From Tipula vernalis (Eukaryota; Arthropoda; Insecta; Diptera; Tipulidae): DNA of 64,000 nucleotides. The first letter of the stretch is position 1; each line of letters opens with the position of its first letter. The stretch covers positions 91,674,311 through 91,738,310 of the forward strand of contig OY282560.1 of NCBI GenBank assembly GCA_958295665.1, in the 5' to 3' direction. The notes under the pieces were generated by a model. The model ran no database searches. It was not told where the DNA came from and saw nothing but the letters and a program-made list of their open reading frames with translations. Of this stretch, positions 39,640-50,731 are shown piece after piece. A program made the position numbers and the translations under genes.

Positions 39640-42220
39640 CCCAGCAATTACAGGTCCTGAAACCTATTGATAGAGGTATCAACCATCGTAATCGGACCAT
39701 TTTAGATTTTTGCCGCCCAAAAACTTGTGGGCTATAGCACAGTTAATTTTCAATAAAATTGAATTTTCTAAGAAATGATTAGAAATAATCGAGCAATCAA
39801 AATGAAAATTGTCCCAGCAATTACAGGTCCTGAAACCTATTGATAGAGGTATCAACCATCGTAATCGGACCATTTTAGATTTTTGCCGCCCAAAAACTTG
39901 TGGGCTATAGCACAGTTAATTTTCAATAAAATTGAATTTTCTAAGAAATGTTTAGAAATAATCGAGCAATCAAAATGAAAATTGTCCCAGCAATTACAGG
40001 TCCCGAAACCTATTGATAGAGGTATCAACCATCGTAATCGGACCATTTTAGATTTTTGCCGCCCAAAAACTTGTGGGCTATAGCACAGTTAATTTTCAAT
40101 AAAATTGAATTTTCTAAGAAATGTTTAGAAATAATCGAGCAATAAAAATGAAAATTGTCCCAGCAATTACAGGTCCCGAAACCTATTGATAGAGGTATCA
40201 ACCATCGTAATCGGACCATTTTAGATTTTTGCCGCCCAAAAACTTGTGGGCTATAGCACAGTTAATTTTCAATAAATTTGAGTTTTCTAAGAAATGTTTA
40301 GAAATAATCGAGCAATCAAAATGAAAATTGTTACAGCAATACAGGTCCCGAAACCTATTGATAGAGGTATCAACCATCGTAATCGGACCATTTTAGATTT
40401 TTGCCGCCCAAATCTTGTGGGCTATAGCACAGTTAATTTTCAATAAAATTGAATTTTCTAAGAAATGTTTAGAAATAACCGAGCAATCAAAATGAAAATT
40501 GTCCCAGCAATTACAGGTCCCGAAACCTATTGATAGAGGTATCAACCATCGTAATCGGACCATTTAAGATTTTTGCCGCCCAAAAACTTGTGGGCTATAG
40601 CACAGTTAATTTTCAATAAATTTGAGTTTTCTAAGAAATGTTTAGAAATAATCGAGCAATCAAAATGAAAATTGTCCCAGCAATTACAGGTCCCGAAACC
40701 TATTGATAGAGGTATCAACCATCGTAATCGGACCATTTTAGATTTTTGCCGCCCAAAAACTTGTGGGCTATAGCACAGTTAATTTTCAATTAAATTGAAT
40801 TTTCTAAGAAATGTTTAGAAATAATCGAGCAATCAAAATGAAAATTGTCCCAGCAATTACAGGTCCCGAAACCTATTGATAGAGGTATCAACCATCGTAA
40901 TCGGACCATTTTAGATTTTTGCCGCCCAAAAACTTGTGGGCTATAGCACAGTTAATTTTCAATAAATTTGAGTTTTCTAAGAAATGTTTAGAAATAATCG
41001 AGCAATCAAAATGAAAATTGTTACAGCAATACAGGTCCCGAAACCTATTGATAGAGGTATCAACCATCGTAATCGGACCATTTTAGATTTTTGCCGCCCA
41101 AAAACTTGTGGGCTATAGCACAGTTAATTTTCAATTAAATTGAATTTTCTAAGAAATGTTTAGAAATAATCGAGCAATCAAAATGAAAATTGTCCCAGCA
41201 ATTACAGGTCCCGAAACCTATTGATAGAGGTATCAACCATCGTAATCGGACCATTTTAGATTTTTGCCGCCCAAAAACTTGTGGGCTATAGCACAGTTAA
41301 TTTTCAATAAAATTGAATTTTCTAAGAAATGTTTAGAAATAATCGAGCAATCAAAATGAAAATTGTCCCAGCAATTACAGGTCCCGAAACCTATTGATAG
41401 AGGTATCAACCATCGTAATCGAACCATTTTAGATTTTTGCCGCCCAAAAACTTGTGGGCTATAGCACAGTTAATTTTCAATAAAATTGAATTTTCTAAGA
41501 AATGATTAGAAATAATCGAGCAATCAAAATGAAAATTGTCCCAGCAATTACAGGTCCTGAAACCTATTGATAGAGGTATCAACCATCGTAATCGGACCAT
41601 TTTAGATTTTTGCCGCCCAAAAACTTGTGGGCTATAGCACAGTTAATTTTCAATAAAATTGAATTTTCTAAGAAATGTTTAGAAATAATCGAGCAATCAA
41701 AATGAAAATTGTCCCAGCAATTACAGGTCCCGAAACCTATTGATAGAGGTATCAACCATCGTAATCGGACCATTTTAGATTTTTGCCGCCCAAAAACTTG
41801 TGGGCTATAGCACAGTTAATTTTCAATAAAATTGAATTTTCTAAGAAATGTTTAGAAATAATCGAGCAATGAAAATGAAAATTGTCCCAGCAATTACAGG
41901 TCCCGAAACCTATTGATAGAGGTATCAACCATCGTAATCGGACCATTTTAGATTTTTGCCGCCCAAAAACTTGTGGGCTATAGCACAGTTAATTTTCAAT
42001 AAATTTGAGTTTTCTAAGAAATGTTTAGAAATAATCGAGCAATCAAAATGAAAATTGTTACAGCAATACAGGTCCCGAAACCTATTGATAGAGGTATCAA
42101 CCATCGTAATCGGACCATTTTAGATTTTTGCCGCCCAAAAACTTGTGGGCTATAGCACAGTTAATTTTCAATAAAATTGAATTTTCTAAGAAATGTTTAG
42201 AAATAACCGAGCAATCAAAA
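39640..42220 (+). repeat. 10-monomer offset repeat, 1727 bp
   Basis: The series aaatgattag monomer, two ordinary monomers, gttacagcaatacagg monomer and ataaccgagc monomer runs from about 39.68 to 40.48 kb and again 1727 bp later, from 41.41 to 42.21 kb. Downstream the second block has one monomer fewer, so the alignment slips. Confidence 0.75.
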
Positions 42221-42939
42221 TGAAAATTGTCCCAGCAATTACAGGTCCCGAAACCTATTGATAGAGGTATCAACCATCGTAATCGGACCATTTTAGATTT
42301 TTGCCGCCCAAAAACTTGTGGGCTATAGCACAGTTAATTTTCAATTAAATTGAATTTTCTAAGAAATGTTTAGAAATAATCGAGCAATCAAAATAAAAAT
42401 TGTCCCAGCAATTACAGGTCCCGAAACCTATTGATAGAGGTATCAACCATCGTAATCGGACCATTTTAGATTTTTGCCGCCCAAAAACTTGTGGGCTATA
42501 GCACAGTTAATTTTCAATAAATTTGAGTTTTCTAAGAAATGTTTAGAAATAATCGAGCAATCAAAATGAAAATTGTTACAGCAATACAGGTCCCGAAACC
42601 TATTGATAGAGGTATCAACCATCGTAATCGGACCATTTTAGATTTTTGCCGCCCAAAAACTTGTGGGCTATAGCACAGTTAATTTTCAATAAATTTGAGT
42701 TTTCTAAGAAATGTTTAGAAATAATCGAGCAATGAAAATGAAAATTGTCCCAGCAATTACAGGTCCCGAAACCTATTGATAGAGGTATCAACCATCGTAA
42801 TCGGACCATTTTAGATTTTTGCCGCCCAAAAACTTGTGGGCTATAGATCAGTTAATTTTCAATAAAATTGAGTTTTCTAAGAAATGTTTAAAAATAATCG
42901 AGCAATCAAAATAAAAATTGTCCCAGCAATTACAGGTCC

Positions 42940-45900
42940 CGAAACCTATTGATAGAGGTATCAACCATCGTAATCGAACCATTTTAGATTTTTGCCGCCC
43001 AAAAACTTGTGGGCTATAGCACAGTTAATTTTCAATAAATTTGAATTTTCTAAGAAATGTTTAGAAATAATCGAGCAATCAAAATGAAAATTGTCCCAGC
43101 AATTACAGGTCCTGAAACCTATTGATAGAGGTATCAACCATCGTAATCGGATCATTTTAGATTTTTGCCGCCCAAAAACTTGTGGGCTATAGCACAGTTA
43201 ATTTTCAATAAAATTGAGTTTTCTAAGAAATGTTTAGAAATAATCGAGCAATCAAAATGAAAATTGTCCCAGCAATTACAGGTCCCGAAACCTATTGATA
43301 GAGGTATCAACCATCGTAATCGGACCATTTTAGATTTTTGCCGCCCAAAAACTTGTGGGCTATAGATCAGTTAATTTTCAATAAAATTGAGTTTTCTAAG
43401 AAATGTTTAGAAATAATCGAGCAATCAAAATGAAAATTGTCCCAGCAATTACAGGTCCCGAAACCTATTGATAGAGGTATCAACCATCGTAATCGAACCA
43501 TTTTAGATTTTTGCCGCCCAAAAACTTGTGGGCTATAGCACAGTTAATTTTCAATAAATTTGAGTTTTCTAAGAAATGTTTAGAAATAATCGAGCAATGA
43601 AAATGAAAATTGTCCCAGCAATTACAGGTCCCGAAACCTATTGATAGAGGTATCAACCATCGTAATCGGACCATTTTAGATTTTTGCCGCCCAAAAACTT
43701 GTGGGCTATAGCACAGTTAATTTTCAATAAAATTGAATTTTCTAAGAAATGTTTAGAAATAATCGAGCAATCAAAATGAAAATTGTCCCAGCAATTACAG
43801 GTCCCGAAACCTATTGATAGAGGTATCAACCATCGTAATCGGACCATTTTAGATTTTTGCCGCCCAAAAACTTGTGGGCTATAGCACAGTTAATTTTCAA
43901 TAAAATTGAATTTTCTAAGAAACGTTTAGAAATAATCGAGCAATCAAAATGAAAATTGTCCCAGCAATTACAGGTCCCGAAACCTATTGATAGAGGTATC
44001 AACCATCGTAATCGGACCATTTTAGATTTTTGCCGCCCAAAAACTTGTGGGCTATAGCACAGTTAATTTTCAATAAAATTGAATTTTCTAAGAAATGTTT
44101 AGAAATAATCGAGCAATCAAAATGAAAATTGTCCCAGCAATTACAGGTCCCGAAACCTATTGATAGAGGTATCAACCATCGTAATCGAACCATTTTAGAT
44201 TTTTGCCGCCCAAAAACTTGTGGGCTATAGCACAGTTAATTTTCAATAAATTTGAGTTTTCTAAGAAATGTTTAGAAATAATCGAGCAATGAAAATGAAA
44301 ATTGTCCCAGCAATTACAGGTCCCGAAACCTATTGATAGAGGTATCAACCATCGTAATCGGACCATTTTAGATTTTTGCCGCCCAAAAACTTGTGGGCTA
44401 TAGCACAGTTAATTTTCAATAAAATTGAATTTTCTAAGAAACGTTTAGAAATAATCGAGCAATCAAAATGAAAATTGTCCCAGCAATTACAGGTCCCGAA
44501 ACCTATTGATAGAGGTATCAACCATCGTAATCGGACCATTTTAGATTTTTGCCGCCCAAAAACTTGTGGGCTATAGCACAGTTAATTTTCAATAAAATTG
44601 AATTTTCTAAGAAACGTTTAGAAATAATCGAGCAATCAAAATGAAAATTGTCCCAGCAATTATAGCAATTACAGGTCCCGAAACCTATTGATAGAGGTAT
44701 CAACCATCGTAATCGGACCATTTTAGATTTTTGCCGCCCAAAAACTTGTGGGCTATAGCACAGTTAATTTTCAATAAAATTGAATTTTCTAAGAAATGTT
44801 TAGAAATAATCGAGCAATCAAAATGAAAATTGTCCCAGCAATTACAGGTCCCGAAACCTATTGATAGAGGTATCAACCATCGTAATCGAACCATTTTAGA
44901 TTTTTGCCGCCCAAAAACTTGTGGGCTATAGCACAGTTAATTTTCAATAAATTTGAGTTTTCTAAGAAATGTTTAGAAATAATCGAGCAATCAAAATGAA
45001 AATTGTCCCAGCAATTACAGGTCCTGAAACCTATTGATAGAGGTATCAACCATCGTAATCGGATCATTTTAGATTTTTGCCGCCCAAAAACTTGTGGGCT
45101 ATAGCACAGTTAATTTTCAATAAAATTGAGTTTTCTTAGAAATGTTTAGAAATAATCGAGCAATCAAAATGAAAATTGTCCCAGCAATTACAGGTCCCGA
45201 AACCTATTGATAGAGGTATCAACCATCGTAATCGGACCATTTTAGATTTTTGCCGCCCAAAAACTTGTGGGCTATAGATCAGTTAATTTTCAATAAAATT
45301 GAGTTTTCTAAGAAATGTATAGAAATAATCGAGCAATCAAAATGAAAATTGTCCCAGCAATTACAGGTCCCGAAACCTATTGATAGAGGTATCAACCATC
45401 GTAATCGAACCATTTTAGATTTTTGCCGCCCAAAAACTTGTGGGCTATAGCACAGTTAATTTTCAATAAATTTGAGTTTTCTAAGAAATGTTTAGAAATA
45501 ATCGAGCAATGAAAATGAAAATTGTCCCAGCAATTACAGGTCCCGAAACCTATTGATAGAGGTATCAACCATCGTAATCGGACCATTTTAGATTTTTGCC
45601 GCCCAAAAACTTGTGGGCTATAGCACAGTTAATTTTCAATAAAATTGAATTTTCTAAGAAATGTTTAGAAATAATCGAGCAATCAAAATGAAAATTGTCC
45701 CAGCAATTACAGGTCCCGAAACCTATTGATAGAGGTATCAACCATCGTAATCGGACCATTTTAGATTTTTGCCGCCCAAAAACTTGTGGGCTATAGCACA
45801 GTTAATTTTCAATAAAATTGAATTTTCTAAGAAACGTTTAGAAATAATCGAGCAATCAAAATGAAAATTGTCCCAGCAATTACAGGTCCCGAAACCTATT

Positions 45901-45950
45901 GATAGAGGTATCAACCATCGTAATCGGACCATTTTAGATTTTTGCCGCCC
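42940..45950 (+). repeat. 11-monomer HOR, 1912-bp period, two copies
   Basis: Markers cggatcatt, tatagatcag (43361/45273), aatgaaaatg with NSN, and aaacgtttag recur 1912 bp apart. Within the first copy the aaacgtttag monomer is itself repeated (near 43.92, 44.44 and 44.61 kb), showing a smaller internal expansion. The 182-bp monomer supplies the nine extra bases over 11 x 173. Confidence 0.82.
44502..44683 (+). repeat. 182-bp insertion monomer
   Basis: Nine extra bases (tatagcaat) after cccagcaat duplicate the agcaat motif. The insertion explains why the surrounding HOR period is 1912 rather than 1903 bp. Confidence 0.9.
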
Positions 45951-47293
45951 AAAAACTTGTGGGCTATAGCACAGTTAATTTTCAATAAAATTGAATTTTC
46001 TAAGAAATGTTTAGAAATAATCGAGCAATCAAAATGAAAATTGTCCCAGCAATTACAGGTCCTGAAACCTATTGATAGAGGTATCAACCATCGTAATCGG
46101 ACCATTTTAGATTTTTGCCGCCCAAAAACTTGTGGGCTATAGCACAGTTAATTTTCAATAAATTAGAGTTTTCTAAGAAATGTTTAGAAATAATCGAGCA
46201 ATCAAAATGAAAATTGTTACAGCAATACAGGTCCCGAAACCTATTGATAGAGGTATCAACCATCGTAATCGGACCATTTTAGATTTTTGCCGCCCAAAAA
46301 CTTGTGGGCTATAGCACAGTTAATTTTCAATAAAATTGAGTTTTCTAAGAAATGTTTAGAAATAATCGAGCAATCAAAATGAAAATTGTCCCAGCAATTA
46401 CAGGTCCCGAAACCTATTGATAGAGGTATCAACCATCGTAATCAGACCATTTTAGATTTTTGCCGCCCAAAAACTTGTGGGCTATAGCACAGTTAATTTT
46501 CAATAAAATTGAATTTTCTAAGAAATGTTTAGAAATAATCGAGCAATCAAAATGAAAATTGTCCCAGCAATTACAGGTCCTGAAACCTATTGATAGAGGT
46601 ATCAACCATCGTAATCGGACCATTTTAGATTTTTGCCGCCCAAAAACTTGTGGGCTATAGCACAGTTAATTTTCAATAAAATTGAATTTTCTAAGAAATG
46701 TTTAGAAATAATCGAGCAATCAAAATGAAAATTGTCCCAGCAATTACAGGTCCCGAAACCTATTGATAGAGGTATCAACCATCGTAATCGGACCATTTTA
46801 GATTTTTGCCGCCCAAAAACTTGTGGGCTATATCACAGTTAATTTTCAATAAAATTGAATTTTCTAAGAAATGTTTAGAAATAATCGAGCAATCAAAATG
46901 AAAATTGTCCCAGCAATTACAGGTCCCGAAACCTATTGATAGAGGTATCAACCATCGTAATCGGACCATTTTAGATTTTTGCCGCCCAAAAACTTGTGGG
47001 CTATAGCACAGTTAATTTTCAATAAATTTGAGTTTTCTAAGAAATGTTTAGAAATAATCGAGCAATCAAAATGAAAATTGTCCCAGCAATTACAGGTCCC
47101 GAAACCTATTGATAGAGGTATCAACCATGGTAATCGGACCATTTTAGATTTTTGCCGCCCAAAAACTTGTGGGCTATAGCACAGTTAATTTTCAATTAAA
47201 TTGAATATTCTAAGAAATGTTTAGAAATAATCGAGCAATCAAAATGAAAATTGTCCCAGCAATTACAGGTCCCGAAACCTATTGATAGAGGTA

Positions 47294-47983
47294 TCAACCA
47301 TCGTAATCGGACCATTTTAGATTTTTGCCGCCCAAAAACTTGTGGGCTATAGCACAGTTAATTTTCAATAAATTTGAGTTTTCTAAGAAATGTTTAGAAA
47401 TAATCGAGCAATCAAAATGAAAATTGTCCCAGCAATTACAGGTCCCGAAACCTATTGATAGAGGTATCAACCATCGTATTCGGACCAATTAGATTTTTGC
47501 CGCCCAAAAACTTGTGGGCTATAGCACAGTTAATTTTCAATAAAATTGAATTTTCTAAGAAATGTTTAGAAATAATCGAGCAATCAAAATGAAAATTGTC
47601 CCAGCAATTACAGGTCCCGAAACCTATTGATAGAGGTATCAACCATCGTAATCGGACCATTTTAGATTTTTGCCGCCCAAAAACTTGTGGGCTATAGCAC
47701 AGTTAATTTTCAATAAATTTGAGTTTTCTAAGAAATGTTTAGAAATAATCGAGCAATCAAAATGAAAATTGTCCCAGCAATTACAGGTCCCGAAACCTAT
47801 TGATAGAGGTATCAACCATCGTATTCGGACCAATTAGATTTTTGCCGCCCAAAAACTTGTGGGCTATAGCACAGTTAATTTTCAATAAAATTGAATTTTC
47901 TAAGAAATGTTTAGAAATAATCGAGCAATCAAAATGAAAATTGTCCCAGCAATTACAGGTCCCGAAACCTATTGATAGAGGTA
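47294..47983 (+). repeat. 345-bp dimer duplicated in tandem
   Basis: A pair made of a gtattcgg/ccaattagat monomer (172 bp) and an NSN monomer (173 bp) occurs twice in a row; gtattcgg starts at 47476 and 47821. The same pair is part of the larger HORs to the right. Confidence 0.82.
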
Positions 47984-50216
47984 TCAACCATCGTAATCGG
48001 ACCATTTTAGATTTTTGCCGCCCAAAAACTTGTGGGCTATAGCACAGTTAATTTTCAATAAATTTGAGTTTTCTAAGAAATGTTTAGAAATAATCGAGCA
48101 ATCAAAATGAAAATTGTCCCAGCAATTACAGGTCCCGAAACCTATTGATAGAGGTATCAACCATGGTAATCGGACCATTTTAGATTTTTGCCGCCCAAAA
48201 ACTTGTGGGCTATAGCACAGTTAATTTTCAATTAAATTGAATATTCTAAGAAATGTTTAGAAATAATCGAGCAATCAAAATGAAAATTGTCCCAGCAATT
48301 ACAGGTCCCGAAACCTATTGATAGAGGTATCAACCATCGTAATCGGACCATTTTAGATTTTTGCCGCCCAAAAACTTGTGGGCTATAGCACAGTTAATTT
48401 TCAATAAATTTGAGTTTTCTAAGAAATGTTTAGAAATAATCGAGCAATCAAAATGAAAATTGTCCCAGCAATTACAGGTCCCGAAACCTATTGATAGAGG
48501 TATCAACCATCGTATTCGGACCAATTAGATTTTTGCCGCCCAAAAACTTGTGGGCTATAGCACAGTTAATTTTCAATAAAATTGAATTTTCTAAGAAATG
48601 TTTAGAAATAATCGAGCAATCAAAATGAAAATTGTCCCAGCAATTACAGGTCCCGAAACCTATTGATAGAGGTATCAACCATCGTAATCGGACCATTTTA
48701 GATTTTTGCCGCCCAAAAACTTGTGGGCTATAGCACAGTTAATTTTCAATAAATTTGAGTTTTCTAAGAAATGTTTAGAAATAATCGAGCAATCAAAATG
48801 AAAATAGTTACAGCAATACAGGTCCCGAAACCTATTGATAGAGGTATCAACCATCGTAATCGGACCATTTTAGATTTTTGCCGCCAAAAACTTGTGGGCT
48901 ATAGCACAGTTAATTTTCAATAAAATTGAATTTTCTAAGAAATGTTTAGAAATAATCGAGCAATCAAAATGAAAATTGTCCCAGCAATTACAGGTCCCGA
49001 AACCTATTGATAGAGGTATCAACCATCGTAATCGGACCATTTTAGATTTTTGCCGCCCAAAAACTTGTGGGCTATAGCACAGTTAATTTTCAATAAATTT
49101 GAGTTTTCTAAGAAATGTTTAGAAATAATCGAGCAATCAAAATGAAAATTGTCCCAGCAATTACAGGTCCCGAAACCTATTGATAGAGGTATCAACCATG
49201 GTAATCGGACCATTTTAGATTTTTGCCGCCCAAAAACTTGTGGGCTATAGCACAGTTAATTTTCAATAAAATTGAATATTCTAAGAAATGTTTAGAAATA
49301 ATCGAGCAATCAAAATGAAAATTGTCCCAGCAATTACAGGTCCCGAAACCTATTGATAGAGGTATCAACCATCGTAATCGGACCATTTTAGATTTTTGCC
49401 GCCCAAAAACTTGTGGGCTATAGCACAGTTAATTTTCAATAAATTTGAGTTTTCTAAGAAATGTTTAGAAATAATCGAGCAATCAAAATGAAAATTGTCC
49501 CAGCAATTACAGGTCCCGAAACCTATTGATAGAGGTATCAACCATCGTATTCGGACCAATTAGATTTTTGCCGCCCAAAAACTTGTGGGCTATAGCACAG
49601 TTAATTTTCAATAAAATTGAATTTTCTAAGAAATGTTTAGAAATAATCGAGCAATCAAAATGAAAATTGTCCCAGCAATTACAGGTCCCGAAACCTATTG
49701 ATAGAGGTATCAACCATCGTAATCGGACCATTTTAGATTTTTGCCGCCCAAAAACTTGTGGGCTATAGCACAGTTAATTTTCAATAAATTTGAGTTTTCT
49801 AAGAAATGTTTAGAAATAATCGAGCAATCAAAATGAAAATTGTCCCAGCAATTACAGGTCCCGAAACCTATTGATAGAGGTATCAACCATCGTAATCGGA
49901 CCATTTTAGATTTTTGCCGCCCAAAAACTTGTGGGCTATAGCACAGTTAATTTTCAATAAAATTGAATTTTCTAAGAAATGTTTAGAAATAATCGAGCAA
50001 TCAAAATGAAAATTGTCCCAGCAATTACAGGTCCTGAAACCTATTGATAGAGGTATCAACCATCGTAATCGGACCATTTTAGATTTTTGCCGCCCAAAAA
50101 CTTGTGGGCTATAGCACAGTTAATTTTCAATAAAATTGAATTTTCTAAGAAATGTTTAGAAATAATCGAGCAATCAAAATGAAAATTGTCCCAGCAATTA
50201 CAGGTCCCGAAACCTA

Positions 50217-50232
50217 TTGATAGAGGTATCAA
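50217..50232. other. Perfect dyad TTGATA-GAGG-TATCAA (exemplar)
   Basis: Six-base arms are exact reverse complements around a four-base centre. The dyad is present in almost every monomer of the array, so there are several hundred copies at one per about 173 bp. The commonest change is ttgattgagg, which breaks only the pair next to the loop (for example near 7224, 10347, 16779 and 18853). A three-base loss in the monomer at 13128-13297 shortens the centre to one base and leaves both arms intact. It could bind a dimeric protein or form a small hairpin; both ideas are inference. Confidence 0.85.
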
Positions 50233-50264
50233 CCATCGTAATCGGACCATTTTAGATTTTTGCC

Positions 50265-50282
50265 GCCCAAAAACTTGTGGGC
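50265..50282. other. GC-rich hairpin candidate GCCCA-loop8-TGGGC (exemplar)
   Basis: Five-base arms gccca and tgggc flank an eight-base loop (aaaacttg) at monomer positions 53-70, in the most GC-rich part of an otherwise AT-rich unit. Most monomers keep both arms. Two monomers (61506-61523 and 62892-62909) change both members of pair 56-67 together, from C-G to T-A. Several others change one side only, so pairing is not strictly maintained. Confidence 0.55.
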
Positions 50283-50294
50283 TATAGCACAGTT

Positions 50295-50317
50295 AATTTT
50301 CAATAAAATTGAATTTT
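50295..50317. other. Overlapping AT-rich inverted repeats (exemplar)
   Basis: The block reads aatttt-caat-aaaatt-g-aatttt. The middle arm can pair with either outer arm, and ttcaat-aaa-attgaa is a third perfect six-base stem inside it. This is also the region that best separates monomer types: aataaaattgaa, aataaatttgag, aattaaattgaa, and gattttcaataaaattgaatatttt. Alternating A and T tracts about 9 bp apart could bend the DNA, which is inference. Confidence 0.7.
50302..50307 (+). promoter_or_regulatory. AATAAA hexamer repeated in most monomers (exemplar)
   Basis: The plus strand carries the canonical polyadenylation hexamer once per monomer at positions 90-95. It is lost in the aattaaatt variants. 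If the plus strand is transcribed, it could offer many 3' end sites. In an AT-rich repeat the motif may equally be incidental, and I see no promoter to go with it. Confidence 0.3.
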
Positions 50318-50731
50318 CTAAGAAATGTTTAGAAATAATCGAGCAATCAAAATGAAAATTGTCCCAGCAATTACAGGTCCCGAAACCTATTGATAGAGGT
50401 ATCAACCATCGTAATCGGACCATTTTAGATTTTTGCCGCCCAAAAACTTGTGGGCTATAGCACAGTTAATTTTCAATAAATTTGAGTTTTCTAAGAAATG
50501 TTTAGAAATAATCGAGCAATCAAAATGAAAATTGTCCCAGCAATTACAGGTCCCGAAACCTATTGATAGAGGTATCAACCATCGTAATCGGACCATTTTA
50601 GATTTTTGCCGCCCAAAAACTTGTGGGCTATAGCACAGTTAATTTTCAATAAAATTGAATTTTCTAAGAAATGTTTAGAAATAATCGAGCAATCAAAATG
50701 AAAATTGTCCCAGCAATTACAGGTCCCGAAA

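Larger units (their letters stand above)
38645..47100 (+). repeat. Array domain 5: NSN-rich monomers
   Basis: From here on aataaatttgag monomers are frequent and KY is absent. gtcccagc replaces gtcacagc almost completely: I noticed one gtcacagc near 39.12 kb and then none until about 54.17 kb. A one-base-shorter form gttacagcaatacagg occurs near 38.79, 40.33, 41.02, 42.06, 42.58 and 46.22 kb. HOR periods of 1727 and 1912 bp lie inside. Confidence 0.75.
50213..50385 (+). repeat. Exemplar consensus monomer (173 bp)
   Basis: This copy matches the consensus I derived by eye and fixes the numbering used elsewhere (position 1 = 50213). Order of parts: dyad at 5-20; conserved ccatcgtaatcggacc at 21-36; T-rich tract 38-49; GC-rich hairpin 53-70; TATA linker 71-74; AT-rich inverted repeats 83-105; tttagaaataatcgagc at 116-132; A-rich 137-146; cccagcaattacaggtccc at 151-169. 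G+C is 59 of 173. The choice of position 1 is arbitrary because a tandem array has no natural start. Confidence 0.93.
48314..50731 (+). repeat. 14-monomer HOR, 2418 bp, copy 1
   Basis: Fourteen monomers in fixed order include a gtattcgg/ccaattagat monomer, an aaaatagttacag monomer, a ccgccaaaaac monomer, a ccatgg monomer, a second gtattcgg monomer, and a gtcctgaaacc monomer. The length is 14 x 173 minus 4, fully accounted for by four one-base losses. Copy 2 follows directly. Anchors at 48487 and 48801 recur at 50905 and 51219. Confidence 0.9.

Noticed and set aside
50217..50250. Bacterial-type promoter from TTGATA
   Set aside because: No suitable -10 element lies 16-18 bp downstream (the sequence there is GC-richer and conserved), and a bacterial context is excluded by the array.
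50375..50400. CENP-B box
   Set aside because: The reverse strand has TTTCGGGA across the monomer joint, but the required TTCGnnnnAnnCGGG arrangement is not met in either orientation.
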